Shown here piece after piece: positions 1 to 8,697 of a DNA stretch of 31,396 bases. The translations under genes and the position numbers were made by a program. This DNA is from Salinisphaera sp. UBA1666 (GTDB taxonomy: Bacteria; Pseudomonadota; Gammaproteobacteria; Nevskiales; Salinisphaeraceae). Where the stretch lies: NCBI GenBank assembly GCA_002320455.1, contig DCKU01000171.1, forward strand, positions 1 to 31,396, written 5' to 3'. The number at the start of each line of letters is the position of its first letter. The first letter of the stretch is position 1. Under the pieces are notes generated by a model. It was not told the origin of the DNA, made no database searches, and worked only from the letters and a program-made list of their open reading frames with translations.

Positions 1-124
1 CGCGGGCAATGCGACGTCATATCTCACGACGACACGCCCCAGCACCACGATTATCGCACTGGAGGGCTTGCGCTGCGCGTGCAATTCGTCACGCTTGGAT
101 AACGATGTTCTGTCGATCAAGCGC

Positions 125-1033
125 ATGTCCGATACATCCTCTAATTCATGGTTCACGGAGCTGCATTCGATTAACGGTCTGCACCTGTGTTGCAGGCAAC
201 GCGGCCCTACCAACGCGCCGGTCATCGTCTGCCTGCACGGCCTGATGGACAACGGGGCCTCGTTTGTGCCGCTGATCGACGCTCTGGCGCCGATGCTGCC
301 CGACAAGCTGTTCTGGCTGGCGCCGGACTGGCGCGGCCACGGAGATTCCGACTGGGCGCCCGGCGACTATATTTTTGCCTACTATCTGGCCGATCTCGAC
401 GCGCTTATCGCACGCTACGCCGGAAACCGGCCGATCATCGTCATCGCACACAGCATGGGCGGGCAGGTGGCCAGCCTGTACGCCGGTATCCGTCGGGAGA
501 AAATCGCAGGTCTGATTCTGCTGGACAGCCTGAACGTGCCCGAGGCTGACCCAGACGACGCGCCGGCACGCTATCGCGAGTGGCTGGATACACGGGCCGC
601 CCCACCCACAGCGCGAACCTATGCCGACGCCGACGCGTTCGTGTCGCGCCTAGCGCGTCGCTATCCCGAGCTGGCCCGGCGCGACACCCTGGCACTGGCC
701 GATATCTGGCTGCGCCGCGATACCGACGATCGCCTTCGGCTGGCCGCGGATCCTGCCCACATGACCAAAAACCCTTACGGCTTTCGGGCGGCCGAAGCCA
801 TGGCGGCCTGGGCCGATATAACCGCACCGGTGTTAATGCTCGACGGCGCAGCCTCACCGGCCAAATGGTTCATCGACGAGTCCACGCGCGAAAAACGACG
901 CGCCCAGATCAACGATCTCACGCACATCGAGCTGGCGGATCTAGGCCACATGCTGCACTGGCAAGCGCCTGCGCAGGTGGCCGACCCGATCGCGCATTTT
1001 TTATCGTCGCGCGCTCTCGTCGGCCCCGCATAA
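125..1033 (+). CDS. alpha/beta-fold hydrolase (serine type)
   Basis: Predicted cytoplasmic alpha/beta hydrolase of 302 residues; the substrate is unknown, but esters or thioesters are typical for the family. Visible are the oxyanion motif HGLMDNG (about residues 38-44), the nucleophile elbow AHSMGG with Ser110, and a late LGHMLHW with the likely catalytic His275. An Asp in LMLDG is a candidate acid. No signal peptide is seen. I chose ATG 125 because the longer frame opens with TTG 68, whose only purine-rich site (GGAGGG, 61-66) lies one base away and is too close to act as a ribosome site. ATG 125 itself has only a weak ribosome site. The gene lies 92 bp upstream of fadE on the same strand, so a lipid-related role is possible but inferred. 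The fold call is firm and the function open. Confidence 0.88.
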   Translation: MSDTSSNSWFTELHSINGLHLCCRQRGPTNAPVIVCLHGLMDNGASFVPLIDALAPMLPDKLFWLAPDWRGHGDSDWAPGDYIFAYYLADLDALIARYAGNRPIIVIAHSMGGQVASLYAGIRREKIAGLILLDSLNVPEADPDDAPARYREWLDTRAAPPTARTYADADAFVSRLARRYPELARRDTLALADIWLRRDTDDRLRLAADPAHMTKNPYGFRAAEAMAAWADITAPVLMLDGAASPAKWFIDESTREKRRAQINDLTHIELADLGHMLHWQAPAQVADPIAHFLSSRALVGPA

Positions 1034-1050
1034 CCGGCAGTTGCGGGGCC
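1022..1050 (+). terminator. hairpin spanning the hydrolase stop codon, no T tract
   Basis: A perfect 9-bp stem (GGCCCCGCA 1022-1030 with TGCGGGGCC 1042-1050) encloses an 11-nt loop that carries the TAA stop at 1031-1033. No run of T follows, so it is not a standard intrinsic terminator. It could slow polymerase or stabilise the 3' end of the message. Confidence 0.4.
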
Positions 1051-1125
1051 TGAAACGCCCGCCTATGCTCAAAAGACACGTCTTACCAACCCGCGGTCCA
1101 TAACCCACCGCGGTGGAGATCTTGC

Positions 1126-3603
1126 ATGCTCGGCTTGTTATGGATTCCCGTTTTCATCGGTGCCGGCCTTGCCCTGGCTTATAAGCGCGCCCGCCTGGCC
1201 ACGGCGGCCGGCGTGCTGGGCGCTTTGCTGGTCCTATGCAGCCTGACCACGCTGGGATGGGCTACGGGGATCGTGCTCTGGGCGATCTTTGCCGTGGTCT
1301 TCGGCGTGCTGCTCGTGCCTGCACTGCGACTGCGTCTGGTCACCCGCCCGGTTCTGGAACTATTCCGTCGCGTGTTGCCCACGCTGTCGGCCACGGAGCG
1401 CACCGCACTGGATGCCGGTACGGTCTGGTGGGAAGGCGAGCTTTTCTCGGGCAAACCCAACTGGCGCCGCCTGGAAGAGATTCCTTCGGCACAGCTCACC
1501 GCTGAGGAGCAGGCGTTCATCGACGGCCCGGTCCAAGAGCTGCTCGATCTGTGCGATGAGTGGCAAATCACCCACGAGGACGGCGACCTGCCCCAGGCCG
1601 CCTGGGATCACATCAAGAGCCACAAGTTCTGGGGCATGATCATTCCCCGAACCTATGGCGGACTGGAATTCTCGGCCTATGCGCACTCCTGTGTCCTGGC
1701 CAAGATCGGCTCCGGCCCGGCCGGCGCCACAGTAGGGCCGATCGTGGCCGTGCCCAACTCGCTGGGCCCGGCCGAGCTTCTGATGCATTACGGCACTGAA
1801 GCCCAGAAAGATTTTTATCTGCCGCGTCTGGCCGTGGGCGACGAAATCCCTTGCTTCGGCCTGACCAGCCCACACGCCGGCTCCGATGCCGGCGCGATTC
1901 CCGACCGCGGCGTGATCTGCTACGGCGACTGGCAAGGCGAGCAGGTCTTGGGCATGCGCCTGACCTGGGACAAGCGCTATATCACGCTGGCGCCTATAGC
2001 GACGGTGCTGGGCCTGGCTTTCAAGCTTTACGACCCGGACGGGCTGCTGGGCGGCGAGCGTGAGCTCGGCGTGACCTGTGCGCTGATCCCGACCGCCATG
2101 CCGGGCTGTCATACCGGGCGCCGACATTTTCCGGCCAGCGCACCGTTCCAGAACGGCCCCACATGGGGCAGCGATGTCTTTCTGCCGCTGGATGCCATCA
2201 TCGGCGGGCGTGCCATGATCGGCCAAGGCTGGCGGATGTTGATGGAGTGTTTGTCGGTTGGGCGCTCTATATCGCTGCCCTCCGGCTCGGCCGGCGATGC
2301 GATCGCCAACGCTCGCTATACCGGCGCCTATTCGATCATCCGGCGCCAGTTCAACGTGTCGATCAACGCTTTTGAAGGCATCCAGGAGGCGCTGGCCCGC
2401 ATCGGCGGCAAGACCTATGCCTGTGAGTCGGTGCGTCGATTTACATCCAACGCCGTGGATCTGGGCGAGAAACCCTCGGTGGCCTCGGCAATTGCCAAAT
2501 ACCACGTCACGACGATGGCTCAGGAAGTCGCCAAAGACGCCATGGACGTGCATGCCGGCAAGGCGGTCATGCTGGGCCCGTCGAACCCCATCGCGCGAAG
2601 CTTTCAGGCCGCACCTGTCAATATCACGGTCGAAGGCGCGAACATCCTGACGCGCTCCATGATGATCTACGGCCAGGGCGCAATTCGCTGTCATCCTTAC
2701 GTGCTGGATGAAATCGAGGCCGCCAACAACCGCGACCACGACGCGGCCTTGTCCCGTTTCGACGATCTGCTCTATGCCCATATCGGCCATGACTTCGCCG
2801 CTGCGGCGCGCTCGCTGATCATGGGCTTTACCAGTGGTCTTGGCTCGGCGCACGGCAAACAAGCCGATCTTGCCGGTTTTTATCAGACCATGAACCGTTA
2901 TTCCGCCAACCTGGCGCTGCTTTCAGACCTGGCCATGGCCACCATGGGCGGCACGCTCAAGTTTCGCGAGTCGATCTCGGCGCGCCTGGGCGACGTGCTC
3001 TCACAGCTGTATATCGCCAGCGCCACCCTCAAACGCTACGTCGAGGACGGCGCCCACGCCGACGATCGACCCTATGTCGCCTGGGTCTGCGAAAACGCGT
3101 TTGCCGAAATAGAGACCGCGCTTTCCGGCGTGCTGCGCCACCTGCCCAACCGCTTTGCCGCAGCCATCGGGCGAGTGCTGATCTTCCCGTTAGGCCGTAC
3201 CGCCCGCGTGCCCAGCGACCCGCTCGGCCAGCGCGTGGCCCGTTGCATCACAACACCCGGAGCCGCGCGCGACCGGCTGACGCCGCGGTGTTATATCTCG
3301 GCGACCAAGACCGATCGCGATCTGGCGCTGTTCGAACGCGCGATGCAGGCCACGCTCGATACCACCGATACGGCCAAGAAACTGGTCAAGGCCCGCAAGA
3401 GCGGCGCGATTCACGCCGACCATCCGTTTGACCAGATTGCCGAGGCCGAGACCAACGGCGTGATCTCAGCCGACGAAGCGGCAGCCATGCGCCTGGCCTT
3501 TGAGCTACAGATGAAGGTGATCGACGTCGACGACTTTGACCCGAGCGAAATACGCGGCGCTAGAAAAACCACGCCGTCGGCCGCGACGGTGGATGCCGCC
3601 TGA
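1126..3603 (+). CDS. fadE: acyl-CoA dehydrogenase FadE
   Basis: Flavin-dependent acyl-CoA dehydrogenase catalysing the first oxidation of fatty-acid beta-oxidation. It has 825 residues, close to E. coli FadE (814). Residues 1-66 hold two or three hydrophobic segments, consistent with the membrane anchoring of this long family. Diagnostic stretches are WWEGELFSGKP near residue 100, CFGLTSPHAGSDAG near 243-257 (substrate/FAD region) and EGANILTRSMMIYGQGAIRCHPY-type sequence near 503-525, which is highly characteristic of FadE. The C-terminal extension is typical of the bacterial long form. ATG 1126 is preceded by GGTGGAG at 1112-1118 with good spacing. A terminator follows 38 bp after the stop. 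No electron-transfer flavoprotein gene is in the window. Confidence 0.95.
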   Translation: MLGLLWIPVFIGAGLALAYKRARLATAAGVLGALLVLCSLTTLGWATGIVLWAIFAVVFGVLLVPALRLRLVTRPVLELFRRVLPTLSATERTALDAGTVWWEGELFSGKPNWRRLEEIPSAQLTAEEQAFIDGPVQELLDLCDEWQITHEDGDLPQAAWDHIKSHKFWGMIIPRTYGGLEFSAYAHSCVLAKIGSGPAGATVGPIVAVPNSLGPAELLMHYGTEAQKDFYLPRLAVGDEIPCFGLTSPHAGSDAGAIPDRGVICYGDWQGEQVLGMRLTWDKRYITLAPIATVLGLAFKLYDPDGLLGGERELGVTCALIPTAMPGCHTGRRHFPASAPFQNGPTWGSDVFLPLDAIIGGRAMIGQGWRMLMECLSVGRSISLPSGSAGDAIANARYTGAYSIIRRQFNVSINAFEGIQEALARIGGKTYACESVRRFTSNAVDLGEKPSVASAIAKYHVTTMAQEVAKDAMDVHAGKAVMLGPSNPIARSFQAAPVNITVEGANILTRSMMIYGQGAIRCHPYVLDEIEAANNRDHDAALSRFDDLLYAHIGHDFAAAARSLIMGFTSGLGSAHGKQADLAGFYQTMNRYSANLALLSDLAMATMGGTLKFRESISARLGDVLSQLYIASATLKRYVEDGAHADDRPYVAWVCENAFAEIETALSGVLRHLPNRFAAAIGRVLIFPLGRTARVPSDPLGQRVARCITTPGAARDRLTPRCYISATKTDRDLALFERAMQATLDTTDTAKKLVKARKSGAIHADHPFDQIAEAETNGVISADEAAAMRLAFELQMKVIDVDDFDPSEIRGARKTTPSAATVDAA

Positions 3604-3640
3604 CGCTGCACCGTAGCGGCATGCACAACATGAAGATCGA

Positions 3641-3669
3641 GAAAAGACGCGCTTCGGCGCGTTTTTTCT
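3641..3669 (+). terminator. intrinsic terminator after fadE
   Basis: Stem ACGCGC (3647-3652), loop TTCG, stem GCGCGT (3657-3662), then six T. Flanking AAAA upstream can extend the stem into the T tract. It ends the hydrolase-fadE transcript. Confidence 0.85.
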
Positions 3670-4012
3670 TGCGGGCAAACGGTACCCGCTGAGGCGCATT
3701 TTTGACGACCGCCGACAAGGCTTCTTTTCAAAATGCGCAAAAATCGATCTCGAGCACTGACAAAACGTCGAATCCGACTAAGGTATGACGTCTTTCAACT
3801 CAGGTGGCACGACAACGGCTTAGCCGCGTGAGCGCTTGATTTACCGGGAAGTTTTGGGCGCACCGAATCATGTCTTGTCGATGTGACACGAGACCGCACT
3901 GAAAGGGCTCGTTAAGACACCAAACATCGCGGTGATTTGGGCTAGTGTGAAGAATGAGTAGAACCTCGACGAAGTTCTACCGCCCGAACGGCTTTAATCA
4001 GGGAGACTCACT
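3670..4012. other. long leader/intergenic region before the Ig-like lipoprotein
   Basis: No credible gene is seen. It holds a perfect 9-bp inverted repeat GCGCATTTT (3694-3702) / AAAATGCGC (3730-3738) with a 27-nt spacer, a small palindrome CGGCT-T-AGCCG (3816-3826), and a 7-bp repeat near the start of the next gene. I find no strong consensus -35/-10 pair. CTGACA at 3757-3762 is the best -35-like hexamer, but it lacks a matching -10. Confidence 0.5.
3958..3980 (+). promoter_or_regulatory. inverted repeat in the leader of the Ig-like lipoprotein
   Basis: Perfect 7-bp arms GTAGAAC (3958-3964) and GTTCTAC (3974-3980) around 9 nt, ending 32 bp before the GTG start. It could be an operator or a 5' UTR hairpin. 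Nothing in the sequence decides between them. Confidence 0.35.
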
Positions 4013-7000
4013 GTGGCAAACAAGCGTGCCAAGGGCATACGACCGGATCGCCCTCGTTCCGGTCTAGGACGAGACATCAAAAAGACCGCACGACATACCG
4101 GCATGGCCGTATGTCTGGCCGCTGCCAGCGGTTTGGTATTGACTGCCTGCGACAGCGGGGGCGGCGGTGATAACGGCAATGCCAACCGAGCAGCCCAAGA
4201 AGCCGGGCCTCAAGGCCTGGTATTCAGTTATCCGTACAACGGTCAGCAAAACGTCACGCTGACCAGCCAGATCGCGTTTCGCGCCCAGCAGCCGTTCAAC
4301 GGCGGCGTCACTGACGGCGTTACGCTGCGAGCCGCGGACGGCGATACCGCGCCGGATTTGTCGGTCCAGGTCATTCAGGATGACAACCAGTCCAACGTTT
4401 ACCGGATTCAGCCGTCTCGGGCGCTGCGCGGCAACACCACGTATCAGGTAGTCGCCACAAAAGCCTTGAGTTCGGGCGATACGCGCTATGGCGCGGGCGA
4501 TACGCTGTTTGAGTTCACCACCGCCCCGACACCGGGCGCACCGTCGGCCGGCGATTTCCGGGTCACCGAAGTCGCCCCGGGTGAGACCAATCCGGTCACC
4601 GGCCAGAAGTCGATTTTCGCGCAGTTCAACACGCTGCACGTATCACTGTCCGAAACGATCGATCCCTCGACCGTCGACGATAACTTCACCGTCACCGGCC
4701 CCGACGGCAACGAGGTCGAGGGCGCGATGATGGTCACCGGCCACGAGATCGCGTTCGACCCGGCCGACAACCTGGCGCCAGGCAACTATCGCATCGCGCT
4801 CACCGGCGACGTGCGTTCGGCGTTCGGCAAGTCGCTCGAGCCGTTTTCGGTCACGCGCACGGTGCTCGATTCCGGCAAGATCGTGCAGCAAAACCTGCTG
4901 GTCGATAACGCGCAGGGTTTTGACGGCGACGCCGACGACAGCCCCCTCGACGGCCTTATGGACAATCTGGTCACGATCCGCACGCAGCTGATCGGCGTGA
5001 ACCAGCAACCCGCCCGTAACCAGCCCGAGCGCGCGGGCGTGCTGGTCAATCTGAGCCAGCCGGGCATGCCGGGATTCGGGGATGTGTTCCCCAACAGCCT
5101 GCCGGCCGGTCAGCTCGTACAGCTCAAGCCGTTGAGCGTATCGCTGAATGGCGACGTGCCAACCCCGCTGCAGAGTGGACCGATCCAGGTTCAGTTCGGC
5201 ACCGATGCCAACGTATATCTGATGGCGAACGACTATCAGGACATCGCCACGCCAACCGCGGTACGTCTGCGTTTCGATCTCAACAACACCACGCTGATCG
5301 AGGCCGCGCCCGGCACGCCGGAATATGTGGTTCAGGCGTTGGCCAACGGCGTTTTCAACCAGTCCGCGCTTAACGTGCAGGCCTCGGGCCTGGCGATTCC
5401 GCAGGACAACGGCGATCTGGTGATCACAACACTCGGCACCTTCCCGCTGACGGTCAACCGAAGCGATGATCTGACGATCGATTTCTCCTTGACGCTGCGC
5501 CTGCCGGCAGGCGAACAGACCCCGGTCGTTGCAGACAACGTCGCCCCGTTCGTGATTTCACAGACACCAAGCGCCTGTCTGTACACGTTTGGCACCCCGG
5601 CTTATCGTCCGGTTTACAGCCAGCGCGGCTCGGCCCCGACGGCCCTGCCGGAACAGGCCTGTCTCCAGGTTCTGCAACAGGGCGGCGCCCTGACAACACC
5701 CTCGGGCATCAATGATTTCCAGATCGAGGGTAGTCCGGCGCTGACCTTCAGCGAGCCGCTGGATCCGTTGTCGGTCAACGGTCAGAGCATTCAGATGACG
5801 GGGCCGACCGGTAACGTACCGGTTTCCTTCCAGGTCGACGGTTCATCGGTGGTTCTGCGCCCGGATGATCTGCTCCAGCCCAACACGCAGTACACGATCA
5901 CCCTGGGTAGCGGCAGCGCGCTGCGCGATCTGGCCGGCAACTCGCTGGTCGCCAATCCGGCCGGCGGCCCGGGCCAGAGTATTCGGTTCACCACCGAGCC
6001 CCAGGTGTTCAACGAAGCCATGCAGGCGCCCGTCATTCTGGGTGAACTGACCCCCGGCGTGCCGTGTGCGCTCGAGGGTGGTGACTTCATGAGCGGCGGC
6101 AACGACGCCGGGCGCTGTGTCGGCAGCGAGCCTGCCGATGCGTCAGGCATGGATGACGACGATGACAGCGACAGCATGGCCGGCGGTATGCTCGCTGCCA
6201 GCGCCACGACTGACTATCCTGTCTTCCAGAACCCGAAGAACGTGTCGGTCAATGTTTCGTTCTCCAAGTTCGTGCAACGAGACACGGTTGTTCTGGCCGA
6301 TGGCTGCTTGACCAGTGGCAGCGGTGATGACAACAGCAATAACAACGCAACCGTTGCGCTCGAGCGTATCGACGGCAACGGTCAATGCGTGGGCGTGCCC
6401 GAGGCATCGTTGGCTTTTCTCAACACCAACGACGACACCACGCGCGGGTTCACGATTCGTCCCGTGCAGGAGCTGACTGAAGGCGCGCGCTACTGGATCG
6501 TGATCTGTGGCAACGACGGGGATGCAAGCTGTGGTGCAACCATCCTCGACACCGACGGGCTGGCTCTGAACACCGATCCGTTCAACGGTACCGGCACAAC
6601 GCCCGCCTCGCAGGACGCGGCCGGCGGCCCGGACATCATCATGCCCTTCGACGCCATTGGCTACACGACGGATTACTATGCCGATCAGTTCACGCTGCCC
6701 TATACCGATACCAACGGTAACGGTCAGTTTGATGATGCCGATGGCGACGGCGTGTATAGCGAAGGCGATGAGCGGCCGCAGACCAGCAATCGCGCGCTGG
6801 TGAACCTGTCGCTGCTTGGTGCACCGATTACCAATACCGACAACGTGGGCAGCCGCCCGAGCGTGAACGGCGCCTATCCGGCTTATCTGTCACTCACACG
6901 CCCGATCGCGATTCGCGAAACGCGCAACGACTGCGATGCACGCCTGGCTGATATCGTCGATGACCGGGGCAACGGCGTCCTCGGTGAATCGCCGGATAAC

Positions 7001-7672
7001 TGTATCCAGGTCTCGTTGTTGCCGGGCGGGTTCAGCGCGCTCACCGGTATCGGCATCAACCTGGCCGAGGCGTTCCCCGCGATCGCCGAAGCCGTCACGG
7101 ACCCGCTGGAGGAGGTGACCGATCCGGTCAACACGCTGGTTTCCTCGTTGCCTGTTGTAGGCCCAGTGCTGGGTGGCACGTTCAATACGGTGCAAGACGC
7201 TCTGGACGGGCTGACGGCCGCCGTGTTCGGCGCGGTCGGCGGCGCGATTCCGGTCAACGGCGATCCGATCAATACTGGCCAGATTCTGCTGCGTTTCCCC
7301 AACCAGACCAACGACGGCGGCGGCCAAACGGCCCAGTCCGGCTATATTGTTCCCGAGTGCGAAGGCACGTTGAACGGTCAGGCGTATCAATACGAACCCT
7401 GCTTCGTCGCCGGTCTGAATCTGGTGGCCTCGGCCCCCGATGCACAAGGCCTGGAACTCGAGCCGCAGGCCATTCGGCTGAATCTGGTCGGCCCGGTAAC
7501 ATTCCAACAGAACGGCCGCTTGGTGATCGCGCTGAACAACGCCAACACGTTCAGTCTGGCCGCCAGCGCACTCGGTCTTCTACCGGCGACCGCAGAGATT
7601 CGACCCGGCCGGCTGAACTTCCAGCTCACGGGTAACGAAATCCACGGGGGCCGCGCGTTCCCCGAGCGCTAA
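4013..7672 (+). CDS. large Ig-like (SbsA/Big_5-type) surface lipoprotein
   Basis: A 1219-residue exported lipoprotein. The N-terminus has a long basic n-region, a hydrophobic stretch and the lipobox LTAC with Cys46, so it should be lipidated. At least three, perhaps four, Ig-like repeats of the SbsA/Big_5 style are visible: about residues 60-170, 180-290, 570-660 and 740-830. Their cues are FSxPLDPxSV, LxPNTxYxI and LRDLAGN. An Asp run (MDDDDDSDS, near 712) and an EF-hand-like stretch DTNGNGQFDDADGDG near 898-912 suggest calcium binding. GTG 4013 is supported by GGGAGA at 4001-4006. No enzymatic domain is seen. A structural or adhesive role is inferred from the domain style. It stands alone, with its own leader and terminator. 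Confidence 0.85.
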   Translation: MANKRAKGIRPDRPRSGLGRDIKKTARHTGMAVCLAAASGLVLTACDSGGGGDNGNANRAAQEAGPQGLVFSYPYNGQQNVTLTSQIAFRAQQPFNGGVTDGVTLRAADGDTAPDLSVQVIQDDNQSNVYRIQPSRALRGNTTYQVVATKALSSGDTRYGAGDTLFEFTTAPTPGAPSAGDFRVTEVAPGETNPVTGQKSIFAQFNTLHVSLSETIDPSTVDDNFTVTGPDGNEVEGAMMVTGHEIAFDPADNLAPGNYRIALTGDVRSAFGKSLEPFSVTRTVLDSGKIVQQNLLVDNAQGFDGDADDSPLDGLMDNLVTIRTQLIGVNQQPARNQPERAGVLVNLSQPGMPGFGDVFPNSLPAGQLVQLKPLSVSLNGDVPTPLQSGPIQVQFGTDANVYLMANDYQDIATPTAVRLRFDLNNTTLIEAAPGTPEYVVQALANGVFNQSALNVQASGLAIPQDNGDLVITTLGTFPLTVNRSDDLTIDFSLTLRLPAGEQTPVVADNVAPFVISQTPSACLYTFGTPAYRPVYSQRGSAPTALPEQACLQVLQQGGALTTPSGINDFQIEGSPALTFSEPLDPLSVNGQSIQMTGPTGNVPVSFQVDGSSVVLRPDDLLQPNTQYTITLGSGSALRDLAGNSLVANPAGGPGQSIRFTTEPQVFNEAMQAPVILGELTPGVPCALEGGDFMSGGNDAGRCVGSEPADASGMDDDDDSDSMAGGMLAASATTDYPVFQNPKNVSVNVSFSKFVQRDTVVLADGCLTSGSGDDNSNNNATVALERIDGNGQCVGVPEASLAFLNTNDDTTRGFTIRPVQELTEGARYWIVICGNDGDASCGATILDTDGLALNTDPFNGTGTTPASQDAAGGPDIIMPFDAIGYTTDYYADQFTLPYTDTNGNGQFDDADGDGVYSEGDERPQTSNRALVNLSLLGAPITNTDNVGSRPSVNGAYPAYLSLTRPIAIRETRNDCDARLADIVDDRGNGVLGESPDNCIQVSLLPGGFSALTGIGINLAEAFPAIAEAVTDPLEEVTDPVNTLVSSLPVVGPVLGGTFNTVQDALDGLTAAVFGAVGGAIPVNGDPINTGQILLRFPNQTNDGGGQTAQSGYIVPECEGTLNGQAYQYEPCFVAGLNLVASAPDAQGLELEPQAIRLNLVGPVTFQQNGRLVIALNNANTFSLAASALGLLPATAEIRPGRLNFQLTGNEIHGGRAFPER

Positions 7673-7708
7673 CGCGTGATGGCATGATGCATCGGCAACG
7701 ATGAACCG

Positions 7709-7742
7709 GCCCCGGTTATCCTCTGGATGATCGGGGCTTTTT
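7709..7742 (+). terminator. intrinsic terminator after the Ig-like lipoprotein
   Basis: Stem GCCCCG (7709-7714) with CGGGGC (7732-7737), followed by five T. The loop is 17 nt. The ferritin-like gene downstream ends in a very similar GCCCCGG/CCGGGGC-T5 hairpin. Confidence 0.75.
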
Positions 7743-8142
7743 AGTGCATCACGCGAACAGGCGGAGTCTTCAAGACAGCGCCTTGGGCAGACCTCACCGC
7801 TCGGCCCGCATCTAGCACCCGACGGATGAATTCTAGCCGGCTTCTTCGCTACGGCGCGGCCTCACGCCTGAAAGCGCCACGACATATGTCTCGCGCCGGG
7901 AACGGTCATGCCGGGTCGCGACGCGTCCCGTATCGGACGGCGAAAACGAGACAGGACACGTCTCTAGCGGTGACGTGTATGCATTGGTGGCCGCTTGACC
8001 GGAACGACGGGGGTGCGCATGACGCAAATGGATTTGCCGTGTCCCGTGGCTGCGCGTCTATCGTAACCGGGGCTCGCGCGCTGTATCCGCCCGGGCATCA
8101 ACGCGGCCCAGCTCAATGACGCGATGTCTTGTCACGACACGC
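7743..8142. other. gene-free convergent region
   Basis: This lies between two converging transcription units. The only open frame (7826-8119) has a composition unlike a real protein and no ribosome site. One notable element is a perfect 7-bp inverted repeat, ACACGTC (7956-7962) / GACGTGT (7972-7978), with a 9-nt spacer. I see no clear terminator for the minus-strand operon. Confidence 0.5.
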
Positions 8143-8697
8143 CTATGCGGTCTGGGCCAGTATCTGCATGGCCAGCTCGCGCACGGCGTTCGACATGGCC
8201 TGGCCGATGATTTCGGCGTTGTCGCCTGAGCGCGCCGGCAGCGGCTGCGTGATCAGCGCCGTATCACGCGACACGGTGGTGTCGGCGTTATCGGTGACTC
8301 GCCACTGGGCGGCCAGCACCACGGTGCCGCCCGGCTGTGGCTCAAACGTTGAGACATCGACATGCACGTCGTAGGGCTTGTTGCGGCCCTGCATGAGTTT
8401 TTCGTCAATGGTCTGTTGCAAGAGCTGTGTCATGGCCACCGGCAGGCGGATCGCCCATTTGGCGTTGGCCACTTCCGACAGGACATGGGCATCGCTTCGG
8501 ACCTGGAGATGATAGTTATCCAGATATTCGGGCACCTGCACCCGCATGACGTGCCAGTCACTGGGCCGGGCCGGCACGCGATCGGTCTGTGGCGGCGACA
8601 GCGTTATACGCTTGAGCGGCGGCACGCTGCCACAGCCGGCCAGCAGACCGCTGGAGACCAGTAATATGCCGGCCCATCGTAGCGTTGCGTGTTTCAT
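8143..8697 (-). CDS. PqiC/YmbA-like ABC-transport auxiliary lipoprotein
   Basis: A 184-residue protein with a signal peptide and lipobox LLAGC (Cys22), matching the ABC-type transport auxiliary lipoprotein family (PqiC/YmbA, PF03886 style). Family cues are LSPP early, the RVQVPEYLDNYHLQVRS-like strand, WAIRLP, and the conserved pattern of a small lipoprotein paired with an MCE protein. In characterised systems such a lipoprotein sits at the outer membrane and docks onto the MCE assembly. Its ATG overlaps the stop of the MCE gene by one base (TGATG at 8699-8695), which implies translational coupling. It is the last gene of the operon. Confidence 0.87.
   Translation of the reverse strand: MKHATLRWAGILLVSSGLLAGCGSVPPLKRITLSPPQTDRVPARPSDWHVMRVQVPEYLDNYHLQVRSDAHVLSEVANAKWAIRLPVAMTQLLQQTIDEKLMQGRNKPYDVHVDVSTFEPQPGGTVVLAAQWRVTDNADTTVSRDTALITQPLPARSGDNAEIIGQAMSNAVRELAMQILAQTA

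Noticed and set aside
1..20. Possible minus-strand gene starting at an ATG at position 20 and leaving the window
   Set aside because: Only six codons are visible, which is not enough to support a gene.
1360..2862. 500-codon open frame on the minus strand within fadE
   Set aside because: It is the complement of a clearly conserved FadE sequence. Long antisense frames are expected at this GC content, and the translated product shows no family signature.
7826..8119. Small open frame in the convergent gap
   Set aside because: There is no ribosome site, the residue composition is unlike real proteins, and no recognisable motif is present.
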